Source of the DNA: a candidate division TM6 bacterium UASB124
Lineage (GTDB): Bacteria; Dependentiae; Babeliae; Babeliales; RVW-14
Reading direction: 5' to 3'
Length of the DNA stretch: 13,046 nucleotides
Assembly (NCBI GenBank): GCA_001468855.1
Contig: LDIV01000001.1
Coordinates: 705,407-718,452, forward strand
Part shown: positions 6,550-13,046 of the stretch, in pieces
How positions within the stretch are numbered: position 1 is the stretch's first letter
Layout: each line of letters starts with the position of its first letter
Made by a program: the position numbers and the translations under genes
Notes under the pieces: generated by a model
The model's input: the letters and a program-made list of their open reading frames with translations, nothing else
Told to the model about the DNA's origin: nothing
Database searches by the model: none

Positions 6550-7794
6550 ATGAAAAATCAAAAGACTATACCTTTTTTTCTTTGTATTTGTATAAATACT
6601 ATAATAACGTTAAACGCGATGGATGAGTATACACCCTTAATAGATCATTCTCATATAATTAATGATCAGCTTCTTCCGGCAATGGATGATCAAGAGTATC
6701 TATATTACAATGCCATTAATGAGATACTTGATGGTGAAATTCTGTTATCAAAAATGCAAAAATTATCGTCTCTATATAAAGATAATCAGCAAGAACGAGC
6801 TCGTATTCATGCAGTGATAGTAAAATTTTTTTTGAGACCAAGAAACGTATATTTATCTCCGCTGCCAATAAAAAAAGTTAATGGTGATGATTGGGTAACG
6901 TCCGTTTCTGTTTCGTCGGGTGGTCGGTTTATTGTTGTTTGTTTTGCTAATAAGACACTGAGGGTAATAGATTTGATGTTAAATAAGTCTATTTCACTTA
7001 CTATTTCGCAATTAAAATCATTCATATTTGCTTCAGCCATATCAGCTGATGGAAAATACGTAGCTGTAGCAAATCTTTGTGATGTACTGATATTTGATAC
7101 CGAATCAAAAAAGTGTATACAAACGCTTCATTCTGAATATAGCGTTGTATTATCAATGGCCATAGCATCAGATGATAATATAATAACGCTATCGATGAAC
7201 CATGAGATTAAAGAATGGAATTTCCTTTCTGCTCAATGCTTAAAAAAACTGATGAGTCCGAAAGCGGTATCTACTGGAGCTTTATCTGCATATGCAAGAT
7301 TTTGTGTAAATGTATATCCTTGTTATCACTGTATTACGAAGTCAAATCTGCAAACTAATAAATCTACAGACATCACCATCAATTGTGATACTGTATGCGC
7401 ATCTGCAATATCATTAGATGGAGATGTAATCATCCTCGGTGATAAAAATGGTTCTTTAATTAAAATATATGATGCCCCCGCACGAGTGTGGCGTGACGTA
7501 ATAACAGGGCATACAGCAACTATTTTTTCTATAGCAATTTCTGCTGATAAAAAAATTTTAATAACCGGTTCAGGCGATAAAACAGCAATAGTTTGGGATT
7601 TGGCGTGGCATAAAAATCTTTCATTTGAAGCGCTTATGCTTATCATTAAAATGATTGATTGCTTACGTACAAATACTAATTTTACTGTGAGCAATGAGGT
7701 GAAAAAGATTTTTAAATCTATTCCGAGCTATATCAAGGATAACATCAAAAAACTTGCTCATCAGTCAAGCCAATCCTCTTCATCAACAACATAG
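6550..7794 (+). CDS. Secreted WD40-repeat (beta-propeller) protein
   Basis: The 414-residue protein starts at the ATG preceded by a run of six G (6541-6546), a strong ribosome site; the in-frame TTG at 6526 would weaken the signal peptide. The N-terminus, MKNQKTIPFFLCICINTIIT, followed by LNA and then MDEY, is a signal peptide. A helical linker follows (about 45-100). A beta-propeller region of roughly 110-355 follows, with one canonical repeat (about 319-351: TGHTATIFSIAISADKKILI, then TGSGDKTAIVWDL) and degenerate blades near 113-142, 157-183, 195-224 and 279-308. The C-terminal part is helical and ends in a Ser-rich tail. WD40 propellers are protein-binding platforms; with export this suggests a host- or envelope-directed binding protein. 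It sits between the IS200 element and arfB, and its transcription should end in the hairpin inside arfB. Confidence 0.8.
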   Translation: MKNQKTIPFFLCICINTIITLNAMDEYTPLIDHSHIINDQLLPAMDDQEYLYYNAINEILDGEILLSKMQKLSSLYKDNQQERARIHAVIVKFFLRPRNVYLSPLPIKKVNGDDWVTSVSVSSGGRFIVVCFANKTLRVIDLMLNKSISLTISQLKSFIFASAISADGKYVAVANLCDVLIFDTESKKCIQTLHSEYSVVLSMAIASDDNIITLSMNHEIKEWNFLSAQCLKKLMSPKAVSTGALSAYARFCVNVYPCYHCITKSNLQTNKSTDITINCDTVCASAISLDGDVIILGDKNGSLIKIYDAPARVWRDVITGHTATIFSIAISADKKILITGSGDKTAIVWDLAWHKNLSFEALMLIIKMIDCLRTNTNFTVSNEVKKIFKSIPSYIKDNIKKLAHQSSQSSSSTT

Positions 7795-7855
7795 ATAAAG
7801 AAAAAGTTTCTCATAATAATTTTTTGAAGATTTTTTGGCGGAAAATTTTGTTCGT

Positions 7856-8284
7856 TCAATCTTGATAATAGTCTTTGCGGCGCATTTTTTTTAGTGCGCC
7901 GTGTTTTCTTTTTGACTCTATGCGAGATTCTTTTGCTGCCTTGGGGACACGTGTAGCCATTCGTTTTTTAGGAACATAAAGAGCTTTACTGATTTCGATA
8001 GCAAGACGCCGGAGTGCATTTTCTTTATTCTGTTGTTGGCTTCGCGAAGAGCTATCATGAATAATTAAGTCGCCTTCGGTAGTCAACTTTGATTGTAGAT
8101 TTTGTAGAACCCGTTGTTTCTGCGTGTCATTTAAGGCCTGTGTTTTATGTACATTCCAGCGTACGGTAATGCGTGTATCAGTTCTATTAACATGTTGGCC
8201 TCCGGGGCCGCCGGCTCTGCTTGTTGCAATTTCTATTTCATGGTCAGGTATTACAATGCCATTTTTGACAGGTACATCAGCCAT
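7856..8284 (-). CDS. arfB: Alternative ribosome-rescue factor B (peptidyl-tRNA hydrolase)
   Basis: The 142-residue protein has the release-factor catalytic signature: TSRAGGPGGQHVNRTDTRIT (21-40) with GGQ at 28-30, followed by a short linker and a basic C-terminal tail (KKRMATRVPK...KRKHGALKKMRRKD). ArfB hydrolyses peptidyl-tRNA on ribosomes stalled on truncated mRNA, with the tail entering the empty mRNA channel. The small size and the absence of a codon-recognition domain separate it from RF1/RF2. The start at 8284 is chosen because AAAGGA lies 5 nt upstream and the length fits; the in-frame TTG at 8356 is unlikely. The last codons form the hairpin used by the convergent WD40 gene and are duplicated at 5758-5802. 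Confidence 0.9.
   Translation of the reverse strand: MADVPVKNGIVIPDHEIEIATSRAGGPGGQHVNRTDTRITVRWNVHKTQALNDTQKQRVLQNLQSKLTTEGDLIIHDSSSRSQQQNKENALRRLAIEISKALYVPKKRMATRVPKAAKESRIESKRKHGALKKMRRKDYYQD
7858..7901. repeat. Copy 2 of the arfB 3'-end direct repeat
   Basis: This copy encodes the last residues of ArfB (RRKDYYQD) on the minus strand. It matches 5758-5802 as described for copy 1, at a spacing of exactly 2,100 bp at the left end. Confidence 0.85.
7877..7911 (+). terminator. Terminator of the WD40 gene, inside the arfB coding end
   Basis: The stem CGGCGCA / TGCGCCG, extended by G-U pairs at both ends, has a T-rich loop and is followed by TGTTTTCTTTTT. It terminates plus-strand transcription of the WD40 gene 83 nt after its stop. 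On the minus strand no T-tract follows the hairpin, so it should not stop arfB itself. Confidence 0.75.
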
Positions 8285-8289
8285 CTCAA

Positions 8290-8295
8290 TCCTTT
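8290..8295 (-). promoter_or_regulatory. Shine-Dalgarno that fixes the arfB start
   Basis: On the minus strand AAAGGA is followed by TTGAG and ATG, a 5-nt spacing. It supports the 142-residue ArfB over the longer reading frame. Confidence 0.65.
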
Positions 8296-8384
8296 CTCCC
8301 TTACAATAAATGTTCAATATTTCTTTAACCCTAGCGTTTTCATTCTTGCTTTTCAAGTAGATGCTTTTGCGGTAAGGTGACGGT

Positions 8385-9167
8385 ATGAAGATAGTAAAAA
8401 AAACAAGGCACCCCCCATTTACTGTTGTGGTTGTACACGGTGGCCTCGGTGGTGCAGGAGAGCTGGCTTGTGTTGCAAAAAAGCTTTCTAAGACTTATGG
8501 AGTGTTGGAACCATTTCAAACCAAAACAACTATACGAGGTCAGCAGACAGAATTGAAGGGTATCATCAAAGCAAATGCTGATGTTCCAGTTACATAAGTT
8601 GGCTAATCGTGGGGTGCGTGGCTTAGCTTTATGTTTGCAGCACAAAATCCATCGATGGTTAAAAAACTTATTTTGGTGAGCAGTGGTCCATTCGATGCAT
8701 AATATGCAACAAAAATTATGGAAACTCGATTAAGCCGTTTTACCGAAAAAGAACGGTTAATGGTTGCTGCGCTTGTAAAGAATCTTAATGATCCATGTGG
8801 CAAAAATAAAAACAGTGTTTTTGCTCGCTTAGGAAAATATATTTTAAAAGCCGATTCGTATGATCCATTATCTGAGAAAAACGATGAACTTGATAGCAAC
8901 TAAGAAATCTATAAAAAGGTTGGGGCACGTGCTTCACAATTGAGAAAATCAGGTAAACTTATTGAATATGGCAAGCATTTTTACTGTTCGGTGGTTGCTA
9001 TTCATGGTGACTATGATCCTCATCCTGCTGATGGCGTCAGGGCTCCTCTCTCAAAAGTCTTAAAAAACTTTAAATTCATGCTCTTAAAAAAATGTGGCCA
9101 TAAGCCATTGATTGAACGATTTGCACAAGAAAGATTCTATACAATTCTTGAAAAAGAATTGCTCTGA
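8385..9167 (+). pseudogene. Alpha/beta-hydrolase pseudogene with four in-frame TAA codons
   Basis: One reading frame of 260 codons runs from an ATG with AAGGTGA 5 nt upstream to TGA, but it is interrupted by TAA at 8595, 8604, 8700 and 8901. The conceptual protein has the alpha/beta-hydrolase order: VVVVHGGLGGAGELA (oxyanion HGG motif), nucleophile elbow G-stop-S-W-G-A-W (Ser codon 8607-8609), IHGDYDPHPADG (acid Asp probably 9015-9017) and KKCGHKP (His 9099-9101). The triad codons survive, but other family positions look changed, for example HGGP reading HGGL. There is no frameshift. Each stop could come from one substitution of an expected Leu, Tyr, Lys or similar codon. Pieces from 8385, 8718 and 8940 are fragments of this one gene. 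Confidence 0.8.
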
Positions 9168-9307
9168 AAAGACCTCTCTTTAAAGATTTCCGATTGCCTG
9201 GTTTTTTTATTTAGTTTCGATATAGTTGTAGCAATTTTGGGGTGTTCTTATCTATACAATAGAGCCCTTGTAGATGGTATGTGCACTTTGTTTTATGAAA
9301 GATACTA

Positions 9308-12300
9308 ATGAAGAAAATATATGTATTAATTTTTTTGGTGATATCAAGTTTGCATGTTTGTTGGTGTGCGTATTCAAAGTCGTATCATAAGCAGACATAT
9401 AGAGCGGATAATGGATCGGCCAAAAAAAAGAAAAAAATATCTTGTAGCGAACATTTAGTGCAAGCAATGCGTCAGTTTGTTGAAAGCAATAATGCAAGTT
9501 CTTTAGATGATTTTTTGAAAAAAATAGATGTGAATACAAAAAAAGCATTGTTTATCAAGCAGCTTCCTGTTGTAAGTACCAAGGGAGAATCTTTTACTGT
9601 TGATGTTCTGATTTTGGCTGTCTGTTATCGTTTTTGTGATATTGTAAGGGTTCTTGTTAAACATGGTGCAGATTGTAATCAGAGTTCTTTTGAGGGCTTC
9701 AATCCTTTATCTTTAGCTGTTGATAGTAATAATACAAGCATGATCGAAACTCTTTTGCAGTGTGGTGCTGATATTAACCGTGTATGTGCTGATGGCTTCA
9801 ATTCAATGACAAGAGCGGTTAATAAAAGTCTACCATCAACGGTCGAATTACTTATTAAGTACAAACCATTACTTAATGTAAATGATGGGAATGGTAACTC
9901 GCCATTATATATTGCTTCACGGGAACGGCGCGTAGAACTTATACCTGTTCTTGTCAGGAACGGTGCCGATATTAACATGACATGCAACAATGGATTTACG
10001 CCGTTGACCGTAGCTGTGGACAATGGAGATAGTGCGATGGTAGAGACCCTCATTGCACACGGTGCGGATAGCAATAAAGCCGGACACGATGGATTTTCAC
10101 CATTGAACAGAGCGGTTGCGGATAATGCAAAGACGATAGTGGAGACCCTTATTCGCTTGGGAGCGGATGTTAATTATGCTGATGCAAATAAAAACACGCC
10201 TTTATATATGGCTGCAGGAAAAGGTTTTACAGAACTTATTCCGATGATTGTAAAAGGCGGCGCTCGTATTAATATGCAGACGCCATCAGGATTTACACCG
10301 TTATCTATAGCTGTTGATAAAAATAATATTTCCACGGTTGAATTATTGGTGACTCTTGGTGCTGATCTTAATTTGTCGATGGGTGATGGCTTTTCACCAC
10401 TTAATAGGGCTATTGCAGATGGCTTAAGACAAATGGTACTGACGCTTATTCGATTAGGTGTGGATATTAATCGTGCTGATGAGAATGGGAATATTCCGTT
10501 ATTGTTTGCTTTTACAAAAGGCCATAAAGAAATAATAGAGGATTTGATTGCAAACAATGCTGATATTAATGTGCAAGATGCTGATGGAAATACCCCATTA
10601 CATAAGGCGATAGAAAAATCGTACGATACTATCGTTTCTGAGCTTATTAAACGTGGCGCTGATATCACGATAAAAAATAGCAACAATATAACACCGTCAC
10701 TCTTGGCTGAAGTACATGATAATACAGCATTGGCAGAAACTTTGTTTAAAAAACGAGAACCTTCTGTGGGCGATTTACGCAAAGCATTAGATGCGAATAA
10801 TGTTGAATTGTTTTTTACCTTACTAAAACAATTCAAAAAGGATCCGTTGTCCGATCATCAAAATGTTGTTGATATAACCTATGATGCTCTTATTTTGGGT
10901 AATAAGCGTGTCTTTGATTTGTGCTGTGCTAAGGAAAATAAATTTTTAACTTGTTGTATTGCCGGCCACGCACCGGTGCACTATGCTGCTATATATGGAC
11001 ATGACGCGTTGATGCGTTATCTGATTGAGGATTGTCATATTGATGTTAATGAACCTGATCTCTATGGCTTAACGCCGGTGCATTATGCCGTTATCTACCG
11101 AAACTATGATATGTTGAAATATCTTATTAAAAAAAACGCTAACATCAATCAAATGTCTCAGGAAGATCTTGGCGTCTACAAAAGTGACTCAACCCCCTAT
11201 GACTTGGCAGTTCAGCTTGGGTATGCAGATATAGCTGATTTATTATCTTCTTGCGGTGCACGAAGCTATAAAGCATATACAAACAGTGTTATGGCTGACA
11301 GGATGAGCAAGTTGGCTATTTTTATCGATAGGAACAATGAATATGCACAGACCAAACAACAGCTTGTGTCAGTCAAATCTGCGTTATCAAAAGAGCTATG
11401 CTCATTGATACAACAAAAGACGTGTCCTGTTCTTATAATTGGCGCTCATATGTTACGTAATGTTGTGCAGTTGAGTGATTCTTTGAAAGATTGGCTTATT
11501 GTTGAAATTACATGGAATGGGATAGGTGGATATCTTCTTATTCCCAAGCGCGTAATTATGAATACGGAAAGCGATATTGGTCCATTAGAATCGCTTCTTG
11601 CATCGCTCGGATTTGCAGTATCGTCAATAAACTATACATGTGTTGATGATACCTATGTACGGAACAAACAGTTCGATGAGAATACTTTACTTCCGAAAAA
11701 TTATAGCTCGTTAGTTCCCGATTTGATCGATGCCCTATTGTTACCAAAGGATAGAGTTGTGTATTGGAGTGGGCATGGAAGTAGCGCAAGCACCAAATAC
11801 ATAGGAAATTTGATGGGTACTGATGCATCGCAGTTGTTACAAATATTGTCTCGCAAAAATACTAAGCTCGTATGGATTAGTACATGCTTCTTGGGGGGCA
11901 AGAATCTTGAATATATTAGTAATTTTTCTGATATGACCGTTGTGTCGAGTGCAACAACAGAAATTATTTTATACCAGTCACATGGAGCAACGCCGGTAAA
12001 TTGGGGTGGTTTTTTTAATGGCTTGGCAGCATATACATGTTTTATGCAACACGACAAAGGCGATTCATATTTGTCGACGGAAGTGCTGCCGCATCTTGTT
12101 AACCAGTCTTTACATATTTCTAACTTTCCCCATATAAAGCATGCCGGAAATTCATATTTTACCTTACTTCCAAATGAGCACGCTTTTCTTTTGAATCCTG
12201 AGATCATGGCTTGTTATGGAGCGCAGGGAGTCTCTTGTGTTGTTGAGAAAAAGAAATTACTAGAGCTTGTCGATATCGAACAGATATTACAACCGGTAGT

Positions 12301-12736
12301 GATTACACAGAAGGTGCCGCTCATCATCTCAAATAAATACAGAAATATTTTTAAAAAGGTATGTATTGATACTCTGCCAGATACCGATAAATTGGATTTT
12401 ATTGCCGTTATGCGTAAGCTGACGAGAGCTTCCATTTTTGTAAGTAGTACAATTGAAAATGTGTTTATTATTCAAGAGCTGTATCTTTTTAAGAAGCTTT
12501 TTCTTGATATAAAAAATAATACCCAAAAATTGATGCCAAAAGCATTCTATAATGTGGTTATTAAACGTGGTCCATCGAGTAAGTGTTGCGTGTTTTTAAG
12601 TACTGTTAATGGTGCTTTATCAAAGGTTAATGCCCTGTGTATTGCATATGATAATAAGGCATCAAAATGGACTTGGCATCAAGATCTTTCGCAAGATGAG
12701 CTTGCAACGTATCAACGTTTGTTATCACAAAAGTAG
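9308..12736 (+). CDS. Secreted ankyrin-repeat protein with caspase-like C-terminal domain
   Basis: This 1,142-residue protein begins MKKIYVLIFLVISSLHVCWC, a signal peptide with cleavage near residue 20-21, then a Lys-rich segment (KKKKK at 39-43). Ankyrin repeats in strict 33-residue register cover about 96-486, with three more at about 553-655. Residues 660-700 look helical. From about 705 an alpha/beta domain contains RVVYWSGHGSS (His823-Gly824) and KLVWISTCFLGG (Cys860), both at the ends of hydrophobic strands. The 37-residue spacing fits clan CD cysteine proteases (caspase, legumain, gingipain, CHAT types). A C-terminal region (about 1005-1142) is unassigned. Ankyrins bind proteins, so a secreted protease-like effector is inferred. 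No secretion genes are nearby. The ribosome site (GAAAG) is weak. Another reading is an inactive caspase fold used as a scaffold. Confidence 0.8.
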   Translation: MKKIYVLIFLVISSLHVCWCAYSKSYHKQTYRADNGSAKKKKKISCSEHLVQAMRQFVESNNASSLDDFLKKIDVNTKKALFIKQLPVVSTKGESFTVDVLILAVCYRFCDIVRVLVKHGADCNQSSFEGFNPLSLAVDSNNTSMIETLLQCGADINRVCADGFNSMTRAVNKSLPSTVELLIKYKPLLNVNDGNGNSPLYIASRERRVELIPVLVRNGADINMTCNNGFTPLTVAVDNGDSAMVETLIAHGADSNKAGHDGFSPLNRAVADNAKTIVETLIRLGADVNYADANKNTPLYMAAGKGFTELIPMIVKGGARINMQTPSGFTPLSIAVDKNNISTVELLVTLGADLNLSMGDGFSPLNRAIADGLRQMVLTLIRLGVDINRADENGNIPLLFAFTKGHKEIIEDLIANNADINVQDADGNTPLHKAIEKSYDTIVSELIKRGADITIKNSNNITPSLLAEVHDNTALAETLFKKREPSVGDLRKALDANNVELFFTLLKQFKKDPLSDHQNVVDITYDALILGNKRVFDLCCAKENKFLTCCIAGHAPVHYAAIYGHDALMRYLIEDCHIDVNEPDLYGLTPVHYAVIYRNYDMLKYLIKKNANINQMSQEDLGVYKSDSTPYDLAVQLGYADIADLLSSCGARSYKAYTNSVMADRMSKLAIFIDRNNEYAQTKQQLVSVKSALSKELCSLIQQKTCPVLIIGAHMLRNVVQLSDSLKDWLIVEITWNGIGGYLLIPKRVIMNTESDIGPLESLLASLGFAVSSINYTCVDDTYVRNKQFDENTLLPKNYSSLVPDLIDALLLPKDRVVYWSGHGSSASTKYIGNLMGTDASQLLQILSRKNTKLVWISTCFLGGKNLEYISNFSDMTVVSSATTEIILYQSHGATPVNWGGFFNGLAAYTCFMQHDKGDSYLSTEVLPHLVNQSLHISNFPHIKHAGNSYFTLLPNEHAFLLNPEIMACYGAQGVSCVVEKKKLLELVDIEQILQPVVITQKVPLIISNKYRNIFKKVCIDTLPDTDKLDFIAVMRKLTRASIFVSSTIENVFIIQELYLFKKLFLDIKNNTQKLMPKAFYNVVIKRGPSSKCCVFLSTVNGALSKVNALCIAYDNKASKWTWHQDLSQDELATYQRLLSQK
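9692..10582 (+). repeat. Three tandem copies of a 297-bp three-ankyrin unit
   Basis: Residues 129-227, 228-326 and 327-425 are three copies of a 99-residue unit made of three different ankyrin types. The first type reads GF-PL--AVD, the second DGF----RA, the third N--PL followed by ELIP in two of the copies. Copies are 297 bp each (9692-9988, 9989-10285, 10286-10582) with no length change. Copies 2 and 3 are the more alike. Confidence 0.8.
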
Positions 12737-12823
12737 CGAAGGTGTGAGACTTGAGAAAAATTGTTACTGCCGGATTTTCGTATATCGATATAGATGCTTA
12801 AAGAAATAATTAAAAAGGATCGT

Positions 12824-12853
12824 ATGAGTAGTATGCAACAGATATCATGTTAA
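12824..12853 (+). other. Nine-codon reading frame with strong ribosome site
   Basis: AAAGGA (12814-12819) is placed 4 nt before an ATG that opens only MSSMQQISC before TAA. Its stop lies 13 nt before the GTG of the next, differently framed gene. It may be a leader peptide or the original N-terminus of that gene cut off by a frameshift. Confidence 0.3.
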
Positions 12854-12866
12854 TCGTTTGAAAGAT

Positions 12867-13046
12867 GTGAGTTTGTTGAAGCTTTATAAGGAATTTATAA
12901 AAAGTATTACTAAAAAAATTACTGTTGTATCATTACGTATCATTATTTTGGTTGCAGGGCTTGCCTGGTGGTATCTTACGAAAGAGTTAAACAAAAACAT
13001 ATCATGTGCCTTTTTACAATCTAGAAGTAATAAAACGCATATGTTT
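12867..13046 (+). CDS. Start of an unknown membrane protein (3' partial)
   Basis: A frame open to the window end gives 60 residues from a GTG. It has a basic N-terminus (KLYKEFIKSITKK) and one clear membrane span at about residues 19-37 (VVSLRIIILVAGLAWWYL), then a polar stretch. In-frame sequence upstream reaches a TGA near 12827 without an ATG, so the start is uncertain: GTG 12867 or TTG 12858. It could be a real gene with a rare start, or a gene whose ATG at 12824 was separated by a frameshift. The family is not recognised from this piece. Confidence 0.4.
   Translation, partial: MSLLKLYKEFIKSITKKITVVSLRIIILVAGLAWWYLTKELNKNISCAFLQSRSNKTHMF

Noticed and set aside
8385..9167. Stop-codon reassignment (TAA as sense) to explain the interrupted hydrolase
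   Set aside because: Other intact genes here end in TAA (recT, gatA, the 66-aa gene), and the expected residues at the four sites are not all one amino acid. Decay is simpler.
9219..9290. Promoter of the ankyrin gene around TATACAAT
   Set aside because: A -10-like TACAAT is present, but no acceptable -35 or TG extension is at the right spacing; too weak to list.
10174..10836. Long minus-strand frame opposite the ankyrin array
   Set aside because: It is a mirror of the repetitive ankyrin codons; the plus strand has a clear signal peptide and domain structure.
12781..12792. 12-bp palindrome TATATCGATATA after the ankyrin gene
   Set aside because: It is A/T-rich, short and without a T-tract or a nearby promoter, so it is expected by chance in such DNA.
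1..13046. CRISPR array, tRNA or rRNA genes
   Set aside because: No spaced direct repeats of CRISPR type, cloverleaf or rRNA-like sequence was seen. The only regular repeats are the ankyrin units.

Overview
The window is an AT-rich bacterial chromosome segment. It mixes ordinary housekeeping genes (gatA, arfB, a phage-type recT) with several large or unknown proteins that carry N-terminal signal peptides, including a WD40 protein and a 1,142-residue ankyrin-repeat protein. Secreted eukaryote-like repeat proteins, a choline-kinase-type gene and pseudogene decay suggest a host-associated or intracellular bacterium. My best guess is the Dependentiae (TM6/Babeliae) lineage. That guess rests on general character; no marker gene here settles it.

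Layout. 1-761: 3' part of a choline/ethanolamine-kinase-like phosphotransferase. 769-1344 (-): RecT/Bet-type annealing protein, convergent with it. 1513-2949 (+): GatA, alone, without gatB or gatC. 3045-3863 (-): unknown secreted protein. 4114-5299 (+): two unknown secreted proteins, probably one operon, followed by a 250-bp gap with a strong hairpin. 5550-5750 (+): small basic protein with its own terminator. About 5815-6385: IS200-type insertion sequence with an intact tnpA and hairpins at both ends. 6550-7794 (+): secreted WD40 protein. 7856-8284 (-): ArfB ribosome-rescue hydrolase. 8385-9167 (+): alpha/beta-hydrolase pseudogene carrying four in-frame TAA codons. 9308-12736 (+): secreted ankyrin protein with a caspase-like (clan CD) His/Cys pair near its C-terminus. 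From 12867: start of an open, membrane-spanning reading frame that leaves the window.

Two architectural points stand out. First, the last codons of arfB also form the terminator hairpin of the convergent WD40 gene, and about 45 bp of this 3' end is duplicated 2,100 bp away, just after the 66-residue gene. The IS200 element and the WD40 gene lie between the two copies, so this 2.1-kb block may have been inserted at the arfB 3' end. Second, the ankyrin protein joins a signal peptide, a 99-residue three-ankyrin unit repeated three times, further ankyrins and a candidate cysteine-protease core, which looks like a secreted effector. The housekeeping genes act in unrelated pathways (amidation of mischarged tRNA, rescue of stalled ribosomes, DNA annealing). 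The unknown secreted proteins are the accessory and more novel part.
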